Of a DNA stretch of 64,000 bases, positions 55,015-64,000 are shown one piece after another. The position numbers and the translations under genes are program-made. The DNA lies in the NCBI GenBank assembly GCA_963971575.1, contig OZ020611.1, forward strand, positions 209,725,324 to 209,789,323, given 5' to 3'. The notes beneath the pieces were generated by a model. The model searched no databases, was not told where the DNA came from, and was given only the letters and a program-made list of their open reading frames with translations. The first letter of the stretch is position 1, and each line of letters begins with the position of its first letter. Origin of the DNA: Liopterus haemorrhoidalis (taxonomy: Eukaryota; Arthropoda; Insecta; Coleoptera; Dytiscidae).

Positions 55015-55620
55015 ATTATAAAACAATCTCCAAACAAAGAATTTTTTTGTGAAATTATTATTTTTCAATTTTATTTTTGAAATTTAAAAGAATCTTAAGA
55101 ACAATAATATAAAAGCACCTGCGGTCTGAATTTTTAAAATCTACATCCATTTTTCTATCTAGATAAAAAATAGGGCTCTATTTAGTTAACGCCTTTATTT
55201 TTCATTTTTGAAAGACCGTATCTTAAAATCTATATGAGATAGAGACCTGCGGTTGAAATTTTTTAAATCCTGAGGTCCTAAATGGCCTTAAAACTGATTT
55301 TGAACCAACTCTTGAAACAAACATTTTTTTGATAAATTTTTAATTTATCTTTTTTTTTTTTTTTCAAGAAATTCTAACTGTACAATAGTTTGTGTAACTA
55401 AATAAGAACAATAAAATATAAAGAACTGCGGTTTAAATTTTTGAAATCTTCGAATATTGTTTAGTCAAGAAAAAAATTGGCGACTTAAAATTCAACTTTC
55501 ACAATAAATACGAATCGTCTAACAAAATCTTTGAAAATAGTCAAAAATCGAAAAAATCCGATTTTTATCCAAAAAAATCGTAAGGGGTACCCCTTACGAT
55601 TTTTTTGATTTTTTGAGCAA
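55015..55620. repeat. dispersed repeat R2, copy 2
   Basis: AATTTTTTAAATCCTGAGGTCC, ATTGTTTAGTCAAGAAAAAA and AAAATAGTCAAAAATCGAAA follow in the same order as in the fragments around the hAT elements at 17150-19072. Several A/T-run-rich sub-blocks repeat (GCGGT(C/T)TGAATTTTTAAAAT at 55115, 55250, 55425). It ends at the palindrome 55571-55606. Confidence 0.55.
55571..55606. repeat. perfect 36-bp palindrome
   Basis: A7-TCGTAAGGGGT followed by its exact complement, centred on GGTACC. It has no spacer and no mismatch. Confidence 0.97.
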
Positions 55621-55624
55621 ACAT

Positions 55625-57190
55625 TTTTTCTGTCTGATTTACTTCAAAATGTGTATACATATGTATTTTGAGTCGTAGATCTCAAAAATTATCACTATTG
55701 CAAGCTACAGTTTACAATTTTTGATTGAATTAAAAAAAAAAAAAAAACTATAGAAAATGACCATATTTAAAAAGTGCATATGAGAAGGCGCTTTAAATAT
55801 ATTTTTTAGACTCACCACACAAAAATAGGTCCATATACAAATTAACCCTTTACCGTATAGTGTGCCATAAATGGCACATTCCGATTTTTATTTTTTATTT
55901 TACTTTTAAAACTGAATCAAAACGTTACTTGAATGCTCATATATGCCACATACACAGCAATGGATCCTGCAGTATCACAAGTAATGGGCTGCAATAGATT
56001 TGAGGATATAAGCGGAATTTGCACTTCAACGATTTCTGAATTTATTGAGAAAGGACAACTAGATGATACGACCTTTTCTTTCAAAAATGCGAGGGCGACT
56101 GCTTTTAATCCTTAATGAAGAACACCTAGCAATTGACGAGCAAATAATACGGAATCATTTTCTTTTGTAACATAATGTAGAATCATAATGTTCCATGTAT
56201 GGCACAAACCCTAAATTATTATTTTAATTATTATTTTTTCATAAAAATAATAATTAATATTTTAAATATATTTTTTTAATTAATTTTTCTATCAATAAGA
56301 ACCAATTCCTAATGCTCATTAATTGTTTCAGCCAAAAATTAAAATTCATGCAATAAAGGGTTAAAATAAAAAATGGTAAAATTTGCGCGAGAAAATAACT
56401 TAGAACGATGTTAATCATTCACTAGGTATTGAGAAGTGATACGCTCGATACGTTAACTGGTAGCCAAATTATTGTACTTAAATATTGCAGTACAGTTTGA
56501 ACTTATTACGTAGATTTTACTATTTACAAAAACTATAAAAGCAGAATAAATTGCGGTGTTTTTGGATGTCATATAAGGAAGGACAAAGAAAGGCATCTTA
56601 GTTTTTTTCTTTTCCTAAGAAAAATGGAGAAACAGTTAATATTAAGTCAAAATTTTACCAGATGATTTTGATATACACCTCGATACATGTGTAGCGATTC
56701 AAAATTAAAAATGTCGCAAACATTTACTCCCATTTTAATAAATAATAAATGTATTGTATTTAATGTAACTGGTTTGCTATGAGCTAATTAACAGCTACGT
56801 ACTACTGTCATCAATCATATTTCCTTCAATCATAGCGCCGCCACCGGTAATGTCAGATTTCAATAGGTACTTACTGAATTAATTTGTATTTTAATTTATA
56901 TTACTCTGTTTTGATCAATGAGACGACGCTACATAAGTCTCACTGTAGTATTTACTTTATATAATTTGTCTGCGCTCCACATATACGCATTATAAAACCT
57001 TAAGGCTAATAAATAACAAACATACCACTGTAATATTTAAATGATTTTGAAAAGAACTGATAATAGAAATAATTTACCAAATAAATAAAAAAAATAATAA
57101 AACAATTAAAATATGTCCGAATATGCACTTTTTTCTATAAGTTTTATTTAACGACGCTCTAACTACATGGTTTTTTTGTGTTGGTAGAAG
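55625..57190. other. AT-rich intergenic DNA
   Basis: No gene is recognised. AAATGGCACATTCCGATTTT at ~55870 and AATGTTCCATGTATGGCACA at ~56190 with the flanking GGGTTAA are suggestive of loosely inverted ends of an unidentified element around 55845-56365 (CCTTTACC/AAAGGGTTAA). Confidence 0.35.
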
Positions 57191-57194
57191 TTTT

Positions 57195-57478
57195 CAATCA
57201 AGCAAGGCTGTAGCTGCAAACGATAAATAGTTTGTACCTGCTATTTGTCCGCTAAGCAAGGGCACGGACGTGAGTTCAATACCTGCTTCAAGTTCTGCTT
57301 AGTTGTTCGCAACCAGCTATATACTGTAGGTGCCTTTCTGTGTACGCTAAAAAATGGACGTAATACTGACCATATTACCCCGAATTGATTGACAAAGCTT
57401 CAAAACATGGTCATGAAACCTGCAAACCGAAGGCATAGGCCCATCTCTGGCGGTCGCGGCAGTGATGATGATGATACA
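57195..57478 (+). mobile_element. tRNA-headed SINE, copy 2, with GATGATG tail
   Basis: A box B-like GTGAGTTCAATACC (57272-57285), then TGTAGGTGCCTTTCTGTGTA and CTAAAAAATGGACG match copy 1 (13030-13385, inverted), and it ends AGTGATGATGATGATAC. The tail matches the RTE fragment at 22141. The Penelope element at 57501 is inserted a few bases downstream. Confidence 0.6.
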
Positions 57479-57548
57479 TTTTCAATAAGTTGTTTATAAT
57501 ATAAATGACAGAGGAGTCCGTGTATTCTCGGTGAAACATATTTAATAT

Positions 57549-57635
57549 AAGATTAATAAATAAAACACTCGGTAAGTTTCACAAATATAAGTTTAATATA
57601 CTCTATACGTATTTCAGCAGTGACGCCATCTACAG
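57549..57635 (+). repeat. Penelope pLTR-like repeat, left copy
   Basis: It pairs with 63229-63313 as an inverted repeat with about 4 differences, including TTTCAGCAG versus TTTCGGCAG and a 2-bp indel. Confidence 0.85.
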
Positions 57636-57756
57636 GAGGTCAAATTACAAACTAAACTTATTTTTTAACAAATACATTCAGTGGGAACAAATATTAATGG
57701 TAGGTAATAAGTGTAAACCATATTAGCAGATAAGGGAAAAAAGGGAAAAAAGTTTT

Positions 57757-58625
57757 TTACCGATTTATTAGGGGTGAGTTGTAAACGTCAATCTGGTCAT
57801 TCATTAAGGGAATTTTAGAGTTAATATTTTTGTGAATTTCTCGGTAATCTAAAAGGTTCAGTTTAAGGCTTTTATTGTGAATGTGTAGGATTTTAAAGTC
57901 ATTAACCGAAAGGTTATAATTATTGGAGATCATATGTTCTGCTATGTTGGACTGTTCTACTTTTTTATTTTGGATGGCTTTCAAATGTTCACCAAATCTT
58001 GTAGCAAATTTTCGACCAGTTTGGCCTATATATATTGTTGAACAATCTTGGCACGATGCTTGATAAACTCCACTTTTGTTGTGTAAATCAGTTTTATCTA
58101 GTTTATTATTAACGAGTAAATTTTTAATTGTATGTTTATTATAAAAGGCTGGAGTTATATTTGATTTCTTTAATTTTGATCCTATTTTGAAACTATCCTG
58201 GTCGTGAAAGGGTATTTTTTTATTAATTTTTGTATCTGGTATACTTGGGGGATAAAAATATGTTAATAAAAGTTTTTTGCGCTTTTTTCTAATAATTTTG
58301 TCTATTTCAGCCTTGTTATAACCGTTATTAATAGCAATTTTGTAAATAGTTTGTAATTCCAGATTGTAGTCTTGATCAGAGAGTGAACTTTTAATAATCG
58401 GTCTACATAACAATTGAAAGCAGCCATTTTAGTATTATAAGGATGTAAAGATGTAAAGATGTAAAGATGTACAGGAATGATGGTGTCAGTATATGTCGGT
58501 TTTCTATAGATTTTGAAGTTGAGTTTAGAATTAGAATGTGAGATGAAAAGGTCTAAGAAGTTTAAGGATCGATTATTTTCTATCTCCATAGTAAATTTTA
58601 TTGAAGGATTGATATCGTTAATATG
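57757..58625 (-). pseudogene. Penelope-like ORF: RT thumb to GIY-YIG endonuclease
   Basis: The minus strand resumes after the Jockey insert as HINDINPSIKFTMEIENNRS, NFLDLFISHSNSKLNFKIYR and KPTYTDTIIP. An expansion of the 8-bp unit GATGTAAA (58441-58468) and a frameshift near 58400 disrupt it. The following 218-codon frame to 57757 is open: NGYNKAEIDKIIRKKRKK (linker), GVYQASCQDCSTIYIGQTGR with KFATRFGEHLKAI (GIY-YIG nuclease; GVY, YIG, Arg and the usual Glu-His), NIAEHMISNNYNLSVNDFKI and a C-terminus at INR. The nuclease region itself shows no lesions. Confidence 0.9.
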
Positions 58626-58943
58626 GTTGAAAAATAATTTTATTTATTTAAAATTTCTTTTATTGTCTTTGATAAAATGTATTACATTCTGTGTAGAATA
58701 TGTACATAGTAATAGCTTATGCTTCTAGTATTACCCATATACTATTTACATAAATCTTTTTTTTACAATTAACAATATTTAATTTTTTTTACAATGAGTG
58801 TTGAATTTTACAGGAAAAATAAATTGTAAAATAAAAAACCTGTACTGATTTGATTAAATAGGGTGAAAAAAATAGCTAAATATTAATATTATTTAGCTGA
58901 TTAGTTTCAACAATTAGTTTATATTACATGTATATTTTTGCAG

Positions 58944-61637
58944 TTACAATAAGATATGTTTTGTGCGTTTATGTTTATATTTTTTATAACTTAGCGAGTT
59001 TATAGTATAGTTACCTATGTTCTGAATTAAAGGGTTTGAGTGCTGTACACATACATTGAAGAATTTAACTGCGATTTTGTGGATATAATCTTTAACATAA
59101 ATCATGTCTGTTTCGCGGTGAATCTTAGTTATTAATTTGCACCTGGGTGAGTTTGTTATTATCCTTAGACATTTATTCTGCACTATTTGTAGTTGATTGT
59201 ACTTGGTTACACTAATGTTGCTCCAAATCGGACAAGCATAAGTGAAAATAGGTCTTATTATTAATTTGTAAATAAGTAATTTATTTTTTAAGTTTATTTT
59301 TGAATTTCTGCTAATAAGTGGAAACACATTACACATTACTCCTATGGCTTTGTCACAGACGGATTTTATATGTTCGTTGAATGTTAGTCCTTTATCCATT
59401 ATGACTCCCAGATATTTTATTCTATTTTTATAAACTAAGTTATTACCGTTTATGGATATGTTAGGGATTTCGGGTGGTCTACGTTTTGTAAAGACAATTG
59501 TTTCCGTTTTTGATTTATTTATTTTAATTTTCCATTTTTCAAAGAATTTGCTTATCTTTTCAATACTTTGTTTGAGCCGGTTGTTGATGGTATCTAGCCT
59601 GTATGAGGAGCAGTACAGAGCAGCATCGTCTGCGTACAGGGCTATGTTTACATTTTTTATTATTGGGATGTCACTGATAAAAAGGTTAAATAGGACAGGT
59701 GATAAAACGCTTCCTTGGGGTGTCCCTGCGGCAATTCTTTTAATATTTGAGTTATGCCCATCTATTGTTACAAAAAATTGTCGATCTGTTAGGAATGAAT
59801 GTATAATTTTTATTAAATATTCTGGAAATTTATGTTTAATTAATTTAAATATGAGTCCATTTTTCCATACTGTATCGAAAGCCTTTTCTATGTCTAGTAA
59901 GGCAACCCCAGTGTATTTATTTATGTTGAAGTTATGTGTTATGAAATCAGTAAGTCTACCCAATTGTTGAACTGTAGAATGATTATTTTTGAATCCAAAT
60001 TGTTCATTTGGTATTATATTGTTAGGTAATATATGATCGTTTAATCGACGTAGAATAATTTTTTCAGCTAATTTACAAATGACACTTAACAGACTGATTG
60101 GTCTGTAGCTTGAGACATTTTCTGAGTTTTTGCCAGGTTTAGGTATGACTATTATTCTAGCTATTTTCCATTTTGGGGGAAAGTAGCTAAATTTTAGTAT
60201 ATGGTTAAATAGTGTTGTTAAAGTTACTATTGCTTTTCTAGGTAAGTTTTTTAATAACAGTGTATGTATTTTGTCATAACCTGGTGCCTTTTTGTTTTTT
60301 AGTTTTTTTATATTATGTAGAACTTCACTGGGGTAAACTATATCGAAGTGATTATTTATAGCGGGGCAATCTTTTAAATATTTTCTTACATTGCGATTTG
60401 TTTGACTGCTAAAATTAAAGCTACCTAGATCTAAATTTTGTGAGTGTATGCTTTCAAAATAATTTGCCAACAAATTGGCTTTTTCTAAGGGGGGAAATAT
60501 TAAGGTACCGTTATTGTCTAAGGGAGGGATTGCATTAAAATTTTTGTTAAAAATTTTAGTGGCATTCCAAAGGGAGCCGTTGCCTGGTTTTAGCTTTTTT
60601 AGGTAATTGGACCATTCTATATTTTTCCAGTCAGCAATGTATTGTGAAATGAGTTTCGTTAATTTATTCACTATGGTTTTAAGATGATTTGAGCGTGTAT
60701 GTTGATGTAATTTTCTTATTTTATTTTTTATTCTTATGAGGTTTGTTATTTGTTGCGGTAATTTACTTGGTTTAAGAGTATTGATAGTTGTAGGTATGGA
60801 TTGTGCGGCTGCGGACGAAATATTATTGTATATATTTGACAGATAATGGTTCAGATCTTCGCAAGTTTTAATGTTTATATTAATATTCATAGAATTGTGT
60901 AATAGTGTTCTGTATTTACGCCAATTAGCTAGTTTAAAGTTATATCTGGGCTCATTATTTTTAGTTATTTGTTTTTCTAATATTTTTACAAAAATTGGAT
61001 TGTGGTCCGATGATAATTTAGGGGTAGATTGAGGTCTTGTATGTGCATAGAAGTTTTTACATAGTAGTAAATCTATTACACTGGGTTTGTGCAGAGGGTT
61101 TGATGGGTAGTGTGTTGGTTCTAGTGAAAAATTTAAATTTATATTATTAGATGGGCAATATTCTAACAATATTTTCCCGTTTTTGTTATTTACTGGACAG
61201 TTCCATGAAATATGCTTGCAGTTAAAATCTCCCAATATTATTACATGATTGTGTAGAGCAAATAAACTATTTAATTCTTGTTTAATTAAAGGTTTGTCAG
61301 GTGGTAAGTAAACAGAGACAATTAAGAGTTTTTTATTCTCATGTTGGACCATTACGGCAATTGTTTCCATATTATTGGAGTTTGGTGTTTTTACTTCATA
61401 TTGTTCTACATTGTTTTTAATAATCAATGCAACTCCTCCTCCATATGCATCTCTATCTTTTCTGTATATTGTAAAACCTGTTACTTTAAACTTTTTATTA
61501 TTATTTAGATGTGTTTCATTCAAGGAAATTATATTTATATCATAATCTAATATAAGTTGATTTAATTCATCACATTTATTTTTTATGGAACGCGAGTTCC
61601 AATGTATTATATTGTAAAAATTACTGTTGAATTTTAA
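58944..61637 (-). CDS. Jockey-type ORF2: AP endonuclease plus reverse transcriptase
   Basis: The open frame runs 897 codons. Endonuclease (residues ~6-215): NFYNIIHWNSRSIKNK, then ISLNETHL (catalytic Glu), DRDAYGGGVALII, VYLPP, ILGDFNCKHISWNC and SSDHNPIFVK. Reverse transcriptase (~430-700): WKIARIIVIPKPGK, YRPISLLSVICKLAEKII, EQFGFKNNHST, VALLDIEKAFDTVW (first Asp), AAGTPQGSVLSPVLFNLFIS and ALYADDAALY (YADD at ~668-671). The C-terminus has NKCLRIITNSPRC and no RNase H, as in Jockey. It would nick the target and prime reverse transcription. No stop or frameshift is present. The frame starts right at the ORF1 stop and has no ATG before the endonuclease, so it needs an unusual start (see findings). 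Confidence 0.95.
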   Translation of the reverse strand, partial: LKFNSNFYNIIHWNSRSIKNKCDELNQLILDYDINIISLNETHLNNNKKFKVTGFTIYRKDRDAYGGGVALIIKNNVEQYEVKTPNSNNMETIAVMVQHENKKLLIVSVYLPPDKPLIKQELNSLFALHNHVIILGDFNCKHISWNCPVNNKNGKILLEYCPSNNINLNFSLEPTHYPSNPLHKPSVIDLLLCKNFYAHTRPQSTPKLSSDHNPIFVKILEKQITKNNEPRYNFKLANWRKYRTLLHNSMNININIKTCEDLNHYLSNIYNNISSAAAQSIPTTINTLKPSKLPQQITNLIRIKNKIRKLHQHTRSNHLKTIVNKLTKLISQYIADWKNIEWSNYLKKLKPGNGSLWNATKIFNKNFNAIPPLDNNGTLIFPPLEKANLLANYFESIHSQNLDLGSFNFSSQTNRNVRKYLKDCPAINNHFDIVYPSEVLHNIKKLKNKKAPGYDKIHTLLLKNLPRKAIVTLTTLFNHILKFSYFPPKWKIARIIVIPKPGKNSENVSSYRPISLLSVICKLAEKIILRRLNDHILPNNIIPNEQFGFKNNHSTVQQLGRLTDFITHNFNINKYTGVALLDIEKAFDTVWKNGLIFKLIKHKFPEYLIKIIHSFLTDRQFFVTIDGHNSNIKRIAAGTPQGSVLSPVLFNLFISDIPIIKNVNIALYADDAALYCSSYRLDTINNRLKQSIEKISKFFEKWKIKINKSKTETIVFTKRRPPEIPNISINGNNLVYKNRIKYLGVIMDKGLTFNEHIKSVCDKAIGVMCNVFPLISRNSKINLKNKLLIYKLIIRPIFTYACPIWSNISVTKYNQLQIVQNKCLRIITNSPRCKLITKIHRETDMIYVKDYIHKIAVKFFNVCVQHSNPLIQNIGNYTINSLSYKKYKHKRTKHILL

Positions 61638-62857
61638 TCAAAAAATTGACATACACCGTCTATTATGGCAATAACTTTGTCTGTACTACTTTGGGCAGAA
61701 CATATTTTATTAATTGTGTTTTTTAACACTATCTTCAATTTATTAATATTTAAATTTTGAAATAATTCTTTTAATAAAGAAAAAATATCAGATAAGGAGT
61801 TACCTTGACTATTATTATCCAACGAGCCGGACGATGAATGAGCTTGTCTATTCTGTTTTGGGTTAGGCCAGGGACGTACTTCAGAGATATTTGGATTTAC
61901 TGCATTTAGTCGTGGAAATTGTTCTTGCATATAATTATACGAAGATGTGTGACGGTTAGAAATAGGTCTTGTATATCTGCTGTTGTTATTCTCCATCTGC
62001 CTTTTATATACTGAACAGTCTTTAGATGAGGCTGCGTGCTCTTCTTGACAATTTGTACATTTTAGGATGTTATTTATGCAGGTTTTGGTATCATGCGCCC
62101 CACTGCACCTGGCGCACTTCATATTTTTATAACAATTTGCTGCAATATGCCAGAAGCCTTGGCATTTGTAGCACTGTATAACTTTATTCTTATTGTGCAT
62201 CTTCTCCCACTCCACTATGCAATAACACACTTTTTTAACACTTTTCACCTGTGACATAAATACACCTTTATCGAAGGACACTGTGTACAGCGGTAGTTTT
62301 ATCACACTGTTATCACTATTCTTCTTGACCATTTGTGTGACTTTGGTGGGTTTTAGATTTTGTTTAATGAGATCTGCATGGATTTCTTCAACTGTCACAT
62401 TTGGAGGGATGTTACGTAAAACTAAACGAAGAGTTTTATCTTCCTTTGGGGTGTAGGTATGGAATTGAACTTGTGACTGTTGAGCTTCTTTAAAGATGGA
62501 GTCGTAGTCTTCCCGATTTTTCGTGTGGAATATTAATCTCGAACCTTTGTAACTTAATTCTAGGTCATCTTTTAGTTTTTTCTTTAGATTTTCCAAGTTT
62601 TCGGTATGATTTTCAATGTAGTTGTACATTACAATTGGTGGAGGTGGTTTTACTCTTTTTTGTGTTACTGTTGTTTCTGCAGACTCGGATTCTGATTCAT
62701 CTGAGAGTGGGTCGAACTTATTTTTCACTGTAACTGATACAGGACTAGATCTTTTGTATCTTTTAGCTACATTCTTTGGTTTCTGCCAAGTGCTATCAGT
62801 GCTAGTACTTGGTTTACTGCCATTGAATTCAGCTGCCGTTTTGCCTTTAAGAGACAT
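61634..62857 (-). CDS. Jockey-type ORF1: Gag-like RNA-binding protein, 407 aa
   Basis: It begins with ATG at 62857, 50 bases inside the element. The N-terminus is Ser/Thr/Lys-rich (residues 1-75, with an acidic SDESESESAETT). Residues ~135-205 (KTLRLVLRNIPPNVTVEEIH) form the RRM-like region that precedes the knuckles in Jockey Gags. Three zinc knuckles follow in the classical Jockey spacing: CX2CX4HX4C (229-242), CX2CX3HX4C (248-260) and CX2CX3HX6C (267-281). The tail is Asn/Ser-rich with a short helical segment (SDIFSLLKELFQNLNINKLK). It should bind element RNA and form the ribonucleoprotein. The frame is undamaged and ends at TAA 61634. Confidence 0.95.
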   Translation of the reverse strand: MSLKGKTAAEFNGSKPSTSTDSTWQKPKNVAKRYKRSSPVSVTVKNKFDPLSDESESESAETTVTQKRVKPPPPIVMYNYIENHTENLENLKKKLKDDLELSYKGSRLIFHTKNREDYDSIFKEAQQSQVQFHTYTPKEDKTLRLVLRNIPPNVTVEEIHADLIKQNLKPTKVTQMVKKNSDNSVIKLPLYTVSFDKGVFMSQVKSVKKVCYCIVEWEKMHNKNKVIQCYKCQGFWHIAANCYKNMKCARCSGAHDTKTCINNILKCTNCQEEHAASSKDCSVYKRQMENNNSRYTRPISNRHTSSYNYMQEQFPRLNAVNPNISEVRPWPNPKQNRQAHSSSGSLDNNSQGNSLSDIFSLLKELFQNLNINKLKIVLKNTINKICSAQSSTDKVIAIIDGVCQFFD

Positions 62858-62905
62858 TTAGCTGAGTGCGGCTCTGAGAGAGCGCACTCAATCACACTTG
62901 TTTCT

Positions 62906-63226
62906 TTAATGCGACAAATTTGTTGTTGACTCTATGAAAGCAAAGAGTGAACTCAAAAATAATTTTAATTGCCTATTACTACCTTCCCAAAGACAAATAA
63001 TATCATCAACATAACGATACCAGAATTTAATACACTGACGGAATTTGTTGGAACTACTAAAAATACTTTTCTCCATATGATACATAAATATTTCTGACAA
63101 TAGAGGGGAGAGAGAACCCATAGGCAAACCATCTTTCTGATCATAAATTAAGTCGTTAAAAATAAAATAGTTTTGGTCTAAACACAGTTCTAATAAATTA
63201 AATAATAAAGATATCTGTCCTATCAT
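62906..63226 (-). pseudogene. Penelope-like reverse transcriptase, palm fragment
   Basis: It reads LFNLLELCLDQNYFIFNDLI, YDQKDGLPMGSLSPLLSEIF (motif B' of the telomerase-like RT) and KFWYRYVDDIICLW (active-site YVDD), then FAFIESTTNLSH, where the Jockey element interrupts it. The downstream remainder is at 57757-58625. Upstream RT motifs are absent: the frame starts within two codons of the terminal repeat (63229). Confidence 0.9.
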
Positions 63227-63228
63227 CC

Positions 63229-63313
63229 TGTAGATGGCGTCACTGCCGAAATACGTATAGAGTATATTAAACTTATATTTGTTAACTTACCGAGTGTTTT
63301 ATTTATTAATCTT
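63229..63313 (-). repeat. Penelope pLTR-like repeat, right (inverted) copy
   Basis: It is the inverted partner of 57549-57635 and directly abuts the 16-bp TSD at 63314. Confidence 0.85.
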
Positions 63314-63392
63314 ATAAGTTGTTTATAATTACATATCATTAGTTATTACATAGTGTACTTATTAATAGTTGTTCCCTGATGTAGTTTTAAGT

Positions 63393-63779
63393 TTAAATGC
63401 TGCTGACCGGTTGGGCATCTTTAAGGAAGTTTATTTTATTTATGTTAGCTGGGGTGGTGTTTTGAAAAATATGTTTAAAGGAGTGCATTATATTGTGTTT
63501 GGCTCTCAAATCTGTATATATTCGGCATTCTACTAGGAGGTGTTCTATGGTGAGGATTTCACAGCACTCATCACAATTCTTCGCGTTATCTCTCTGTAGT
63601 AGATGCTCGTGGGTTAGTTTGGTATGCCTTGTTCGTAGCCTGGTGAGGATGGTTTGCGTTGTTCTATCCGTGTTCAAATTCCAAACATGTACATTAAGTT
63701 TGATGGATCTTAACTTGTTATTTTTTACTGCTGTCCATTTGGCTTGTTGTATTTTTTGTGAGTGCTGTGAAAAGATCAT
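63393..63779 (-). pseudogene. RNase H LINE tail fragment, open 128-codon frame
   Basis: It contains TILTRLRTRHTKLTHEHLLQ, CDECCEILTIEHLLVECRIY and a C-terminus ending FLKDAQPVSSI. This matches the Cys/His-rich region after the RNase H domain in the four other fragments, with its own family-specific sequence. The RNase H domain is truncated away at ~63780. The Penelope element is inserted ~64 bp downstream of its stop, in what was probably its 3' UTR. Confidence 0.75.
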
Positions 63780-63784
63780 TTAGA

Positions 63785-64000
63785 TGTCTTCAATATGCAC
63801 TTAATGTTGTAATAGGCTAAATATGTCGTAATAACCCAAAATATTTATAGTATGACAAATAAAGCATTACTTTGTAATCAGTGAAGGTATTTGAAAATCT
63901 TATATCAAGCTATAGAATATGAATATGCTTATTTTCCCGCACTCTAATTATAATGTAAGGGAGGTAATTTTGGTATTGTTTCAGAAATAAATTGGGGTAA
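63785..64000. other. AT-rich end of window
   Basis: Nothing recognisable is seen. Confidence 0.4.

Larger units (their letters stand above)
58625..62908 (-). mobile_element. Jockey-type non-LTR retrotransposon, apparently full length (~4.28 kb)
   Basis: It lies between the two parts of the Penelope ORF, which join near a His codon (CAT at 62909-62911 and 58623-58625). It has a short 5' UTR (62858-62908), ORF1, ORF2 and a ~320-bp AT-rich 3' UTR ending in an A/T-rich, not purely poly(A), sequence. No long TSD can be read; only CAT or ATTAA is shared at the junctions. Both ORFs are undamaged, making it the youngest autonomous-looking element in the window. Confidence 0.85.
57501..63313 (-). mobile_element. 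5'-truncated Penelope-like element with nested Jockey element, 16-bp TSD
   Basis: ATAAGTTGTTTATAAT occurs at 57485-57500 and 63314-63329, an exact 16-bp TSD defining the outer boundaries. An ~85-bp sequence (AAGATTAATAAATAAAACAC...GTGACGCCATCTACAGGA) lies at 57549-57635 in plus orientation and at 63229-63313 in minus orientation, so the element has inverted terminal (pLTR-like) repeats. On the minus strand the right repeat leads directly into the RT palm; thus the RT N-terminus was lost at integration. Without the Jockey insert it is ~1.5 kb. Confidence 0.85.

Noticed and set aside
59452..59970. 172-codon plus-strand frame
   Set aside because: It is antisense to the Jockey reverse transcriptase.

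Overview
This window looks like AT-rich nuclear DNA from an arthropod, most likely an insect. The support is the transposon spectrum (mariner, Tc1/IS630-type, hAT and PIF/Harbinger elements; Jockey, RTE and RNase H-bearing non-LTR retrotransposons; Penelope-like elements; tRNA-headed SINEs) and the complete absence of bacterial-style gene packing. I found no convincing host gene, rRNA, free-standing tRNA or CRISPR array. Almost everything recognisable is a transposable element, and most coding sequence is broken.

Region by region. 0-5.5 kb: a mariner remnant, then four hAT-type elements, three with exact 8-bp target-site duplications (TSDs), one splitting a degenerate 16-bp tandem repeat; a PIF/Harbinger relic is split by a fifth hAT-like element with CATCGATG clusters. 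5.8-9.1 kb: a Tc1/mariner-type transposase relic, a dispersed repeat and a Penelope-like (PLE) relic. 9.3-12.7 kb: a 632-bp element with ~112-bp inverted repeats, a hAT MITE nested in another inverted-repeat element, and a Harbinger relic. 13-20.1 kb: a SINE, an RNase H LINE tail, a mariner relic, and two hAT elements in one dispersed repeat. 21.4-23.3 kb: an RTE fragment inserted in an older LINE. 24.7-35.9 kb: transposase relics, a SINE, a hAT MITE, a Tc1-type element with a shortened but open transposase frame, a solo LTR candidate, a MITE, and copies of a ~1-kb repeat (called R1 here) with a (CTGT)n tract. 36.8-41.4 kb: an RNase H LINE split by another LINE, a 1.3-kb element with ~260-bp inverted repeats, and a Harbinger relic. 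44.4-53.8 kb: LINE relics, more R1 copies, a foldback hairpin, and a SINE with a perfect 14-bp TSD. 54.4-57.5 kb: a mariner deletion derivative interrupted by a hAT MITE, a second copy of the 17-19 kb repeat (R2), and a SINE.

The best preserved element is at 58.6-62.9 kb on the minus strand: a Jockey-type non-LTR retrotransposon with an open ORF1 (407 aa, three zinc knuckles) and an open ORF2 (endonuclease plus reverse transcriptase, ~897 codons). It is inserted in a 5'-truncated Penelope-like element whose outer boundaries (57501-63313) carry a 16-bp TSD. ORF1 would package the RNA; ORF2 would nick the target and reverse-transcribe.

The most unusual observations are a ~38-bp internal module shared by four hAT MITEs with different termini, the R1 repeat family, the 16-bp imperfectly palindromic satellite, and a Jockey ORF2 with no AUG before its endonuclease domain. 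All calls come from reading the sequence; no database search was possible.
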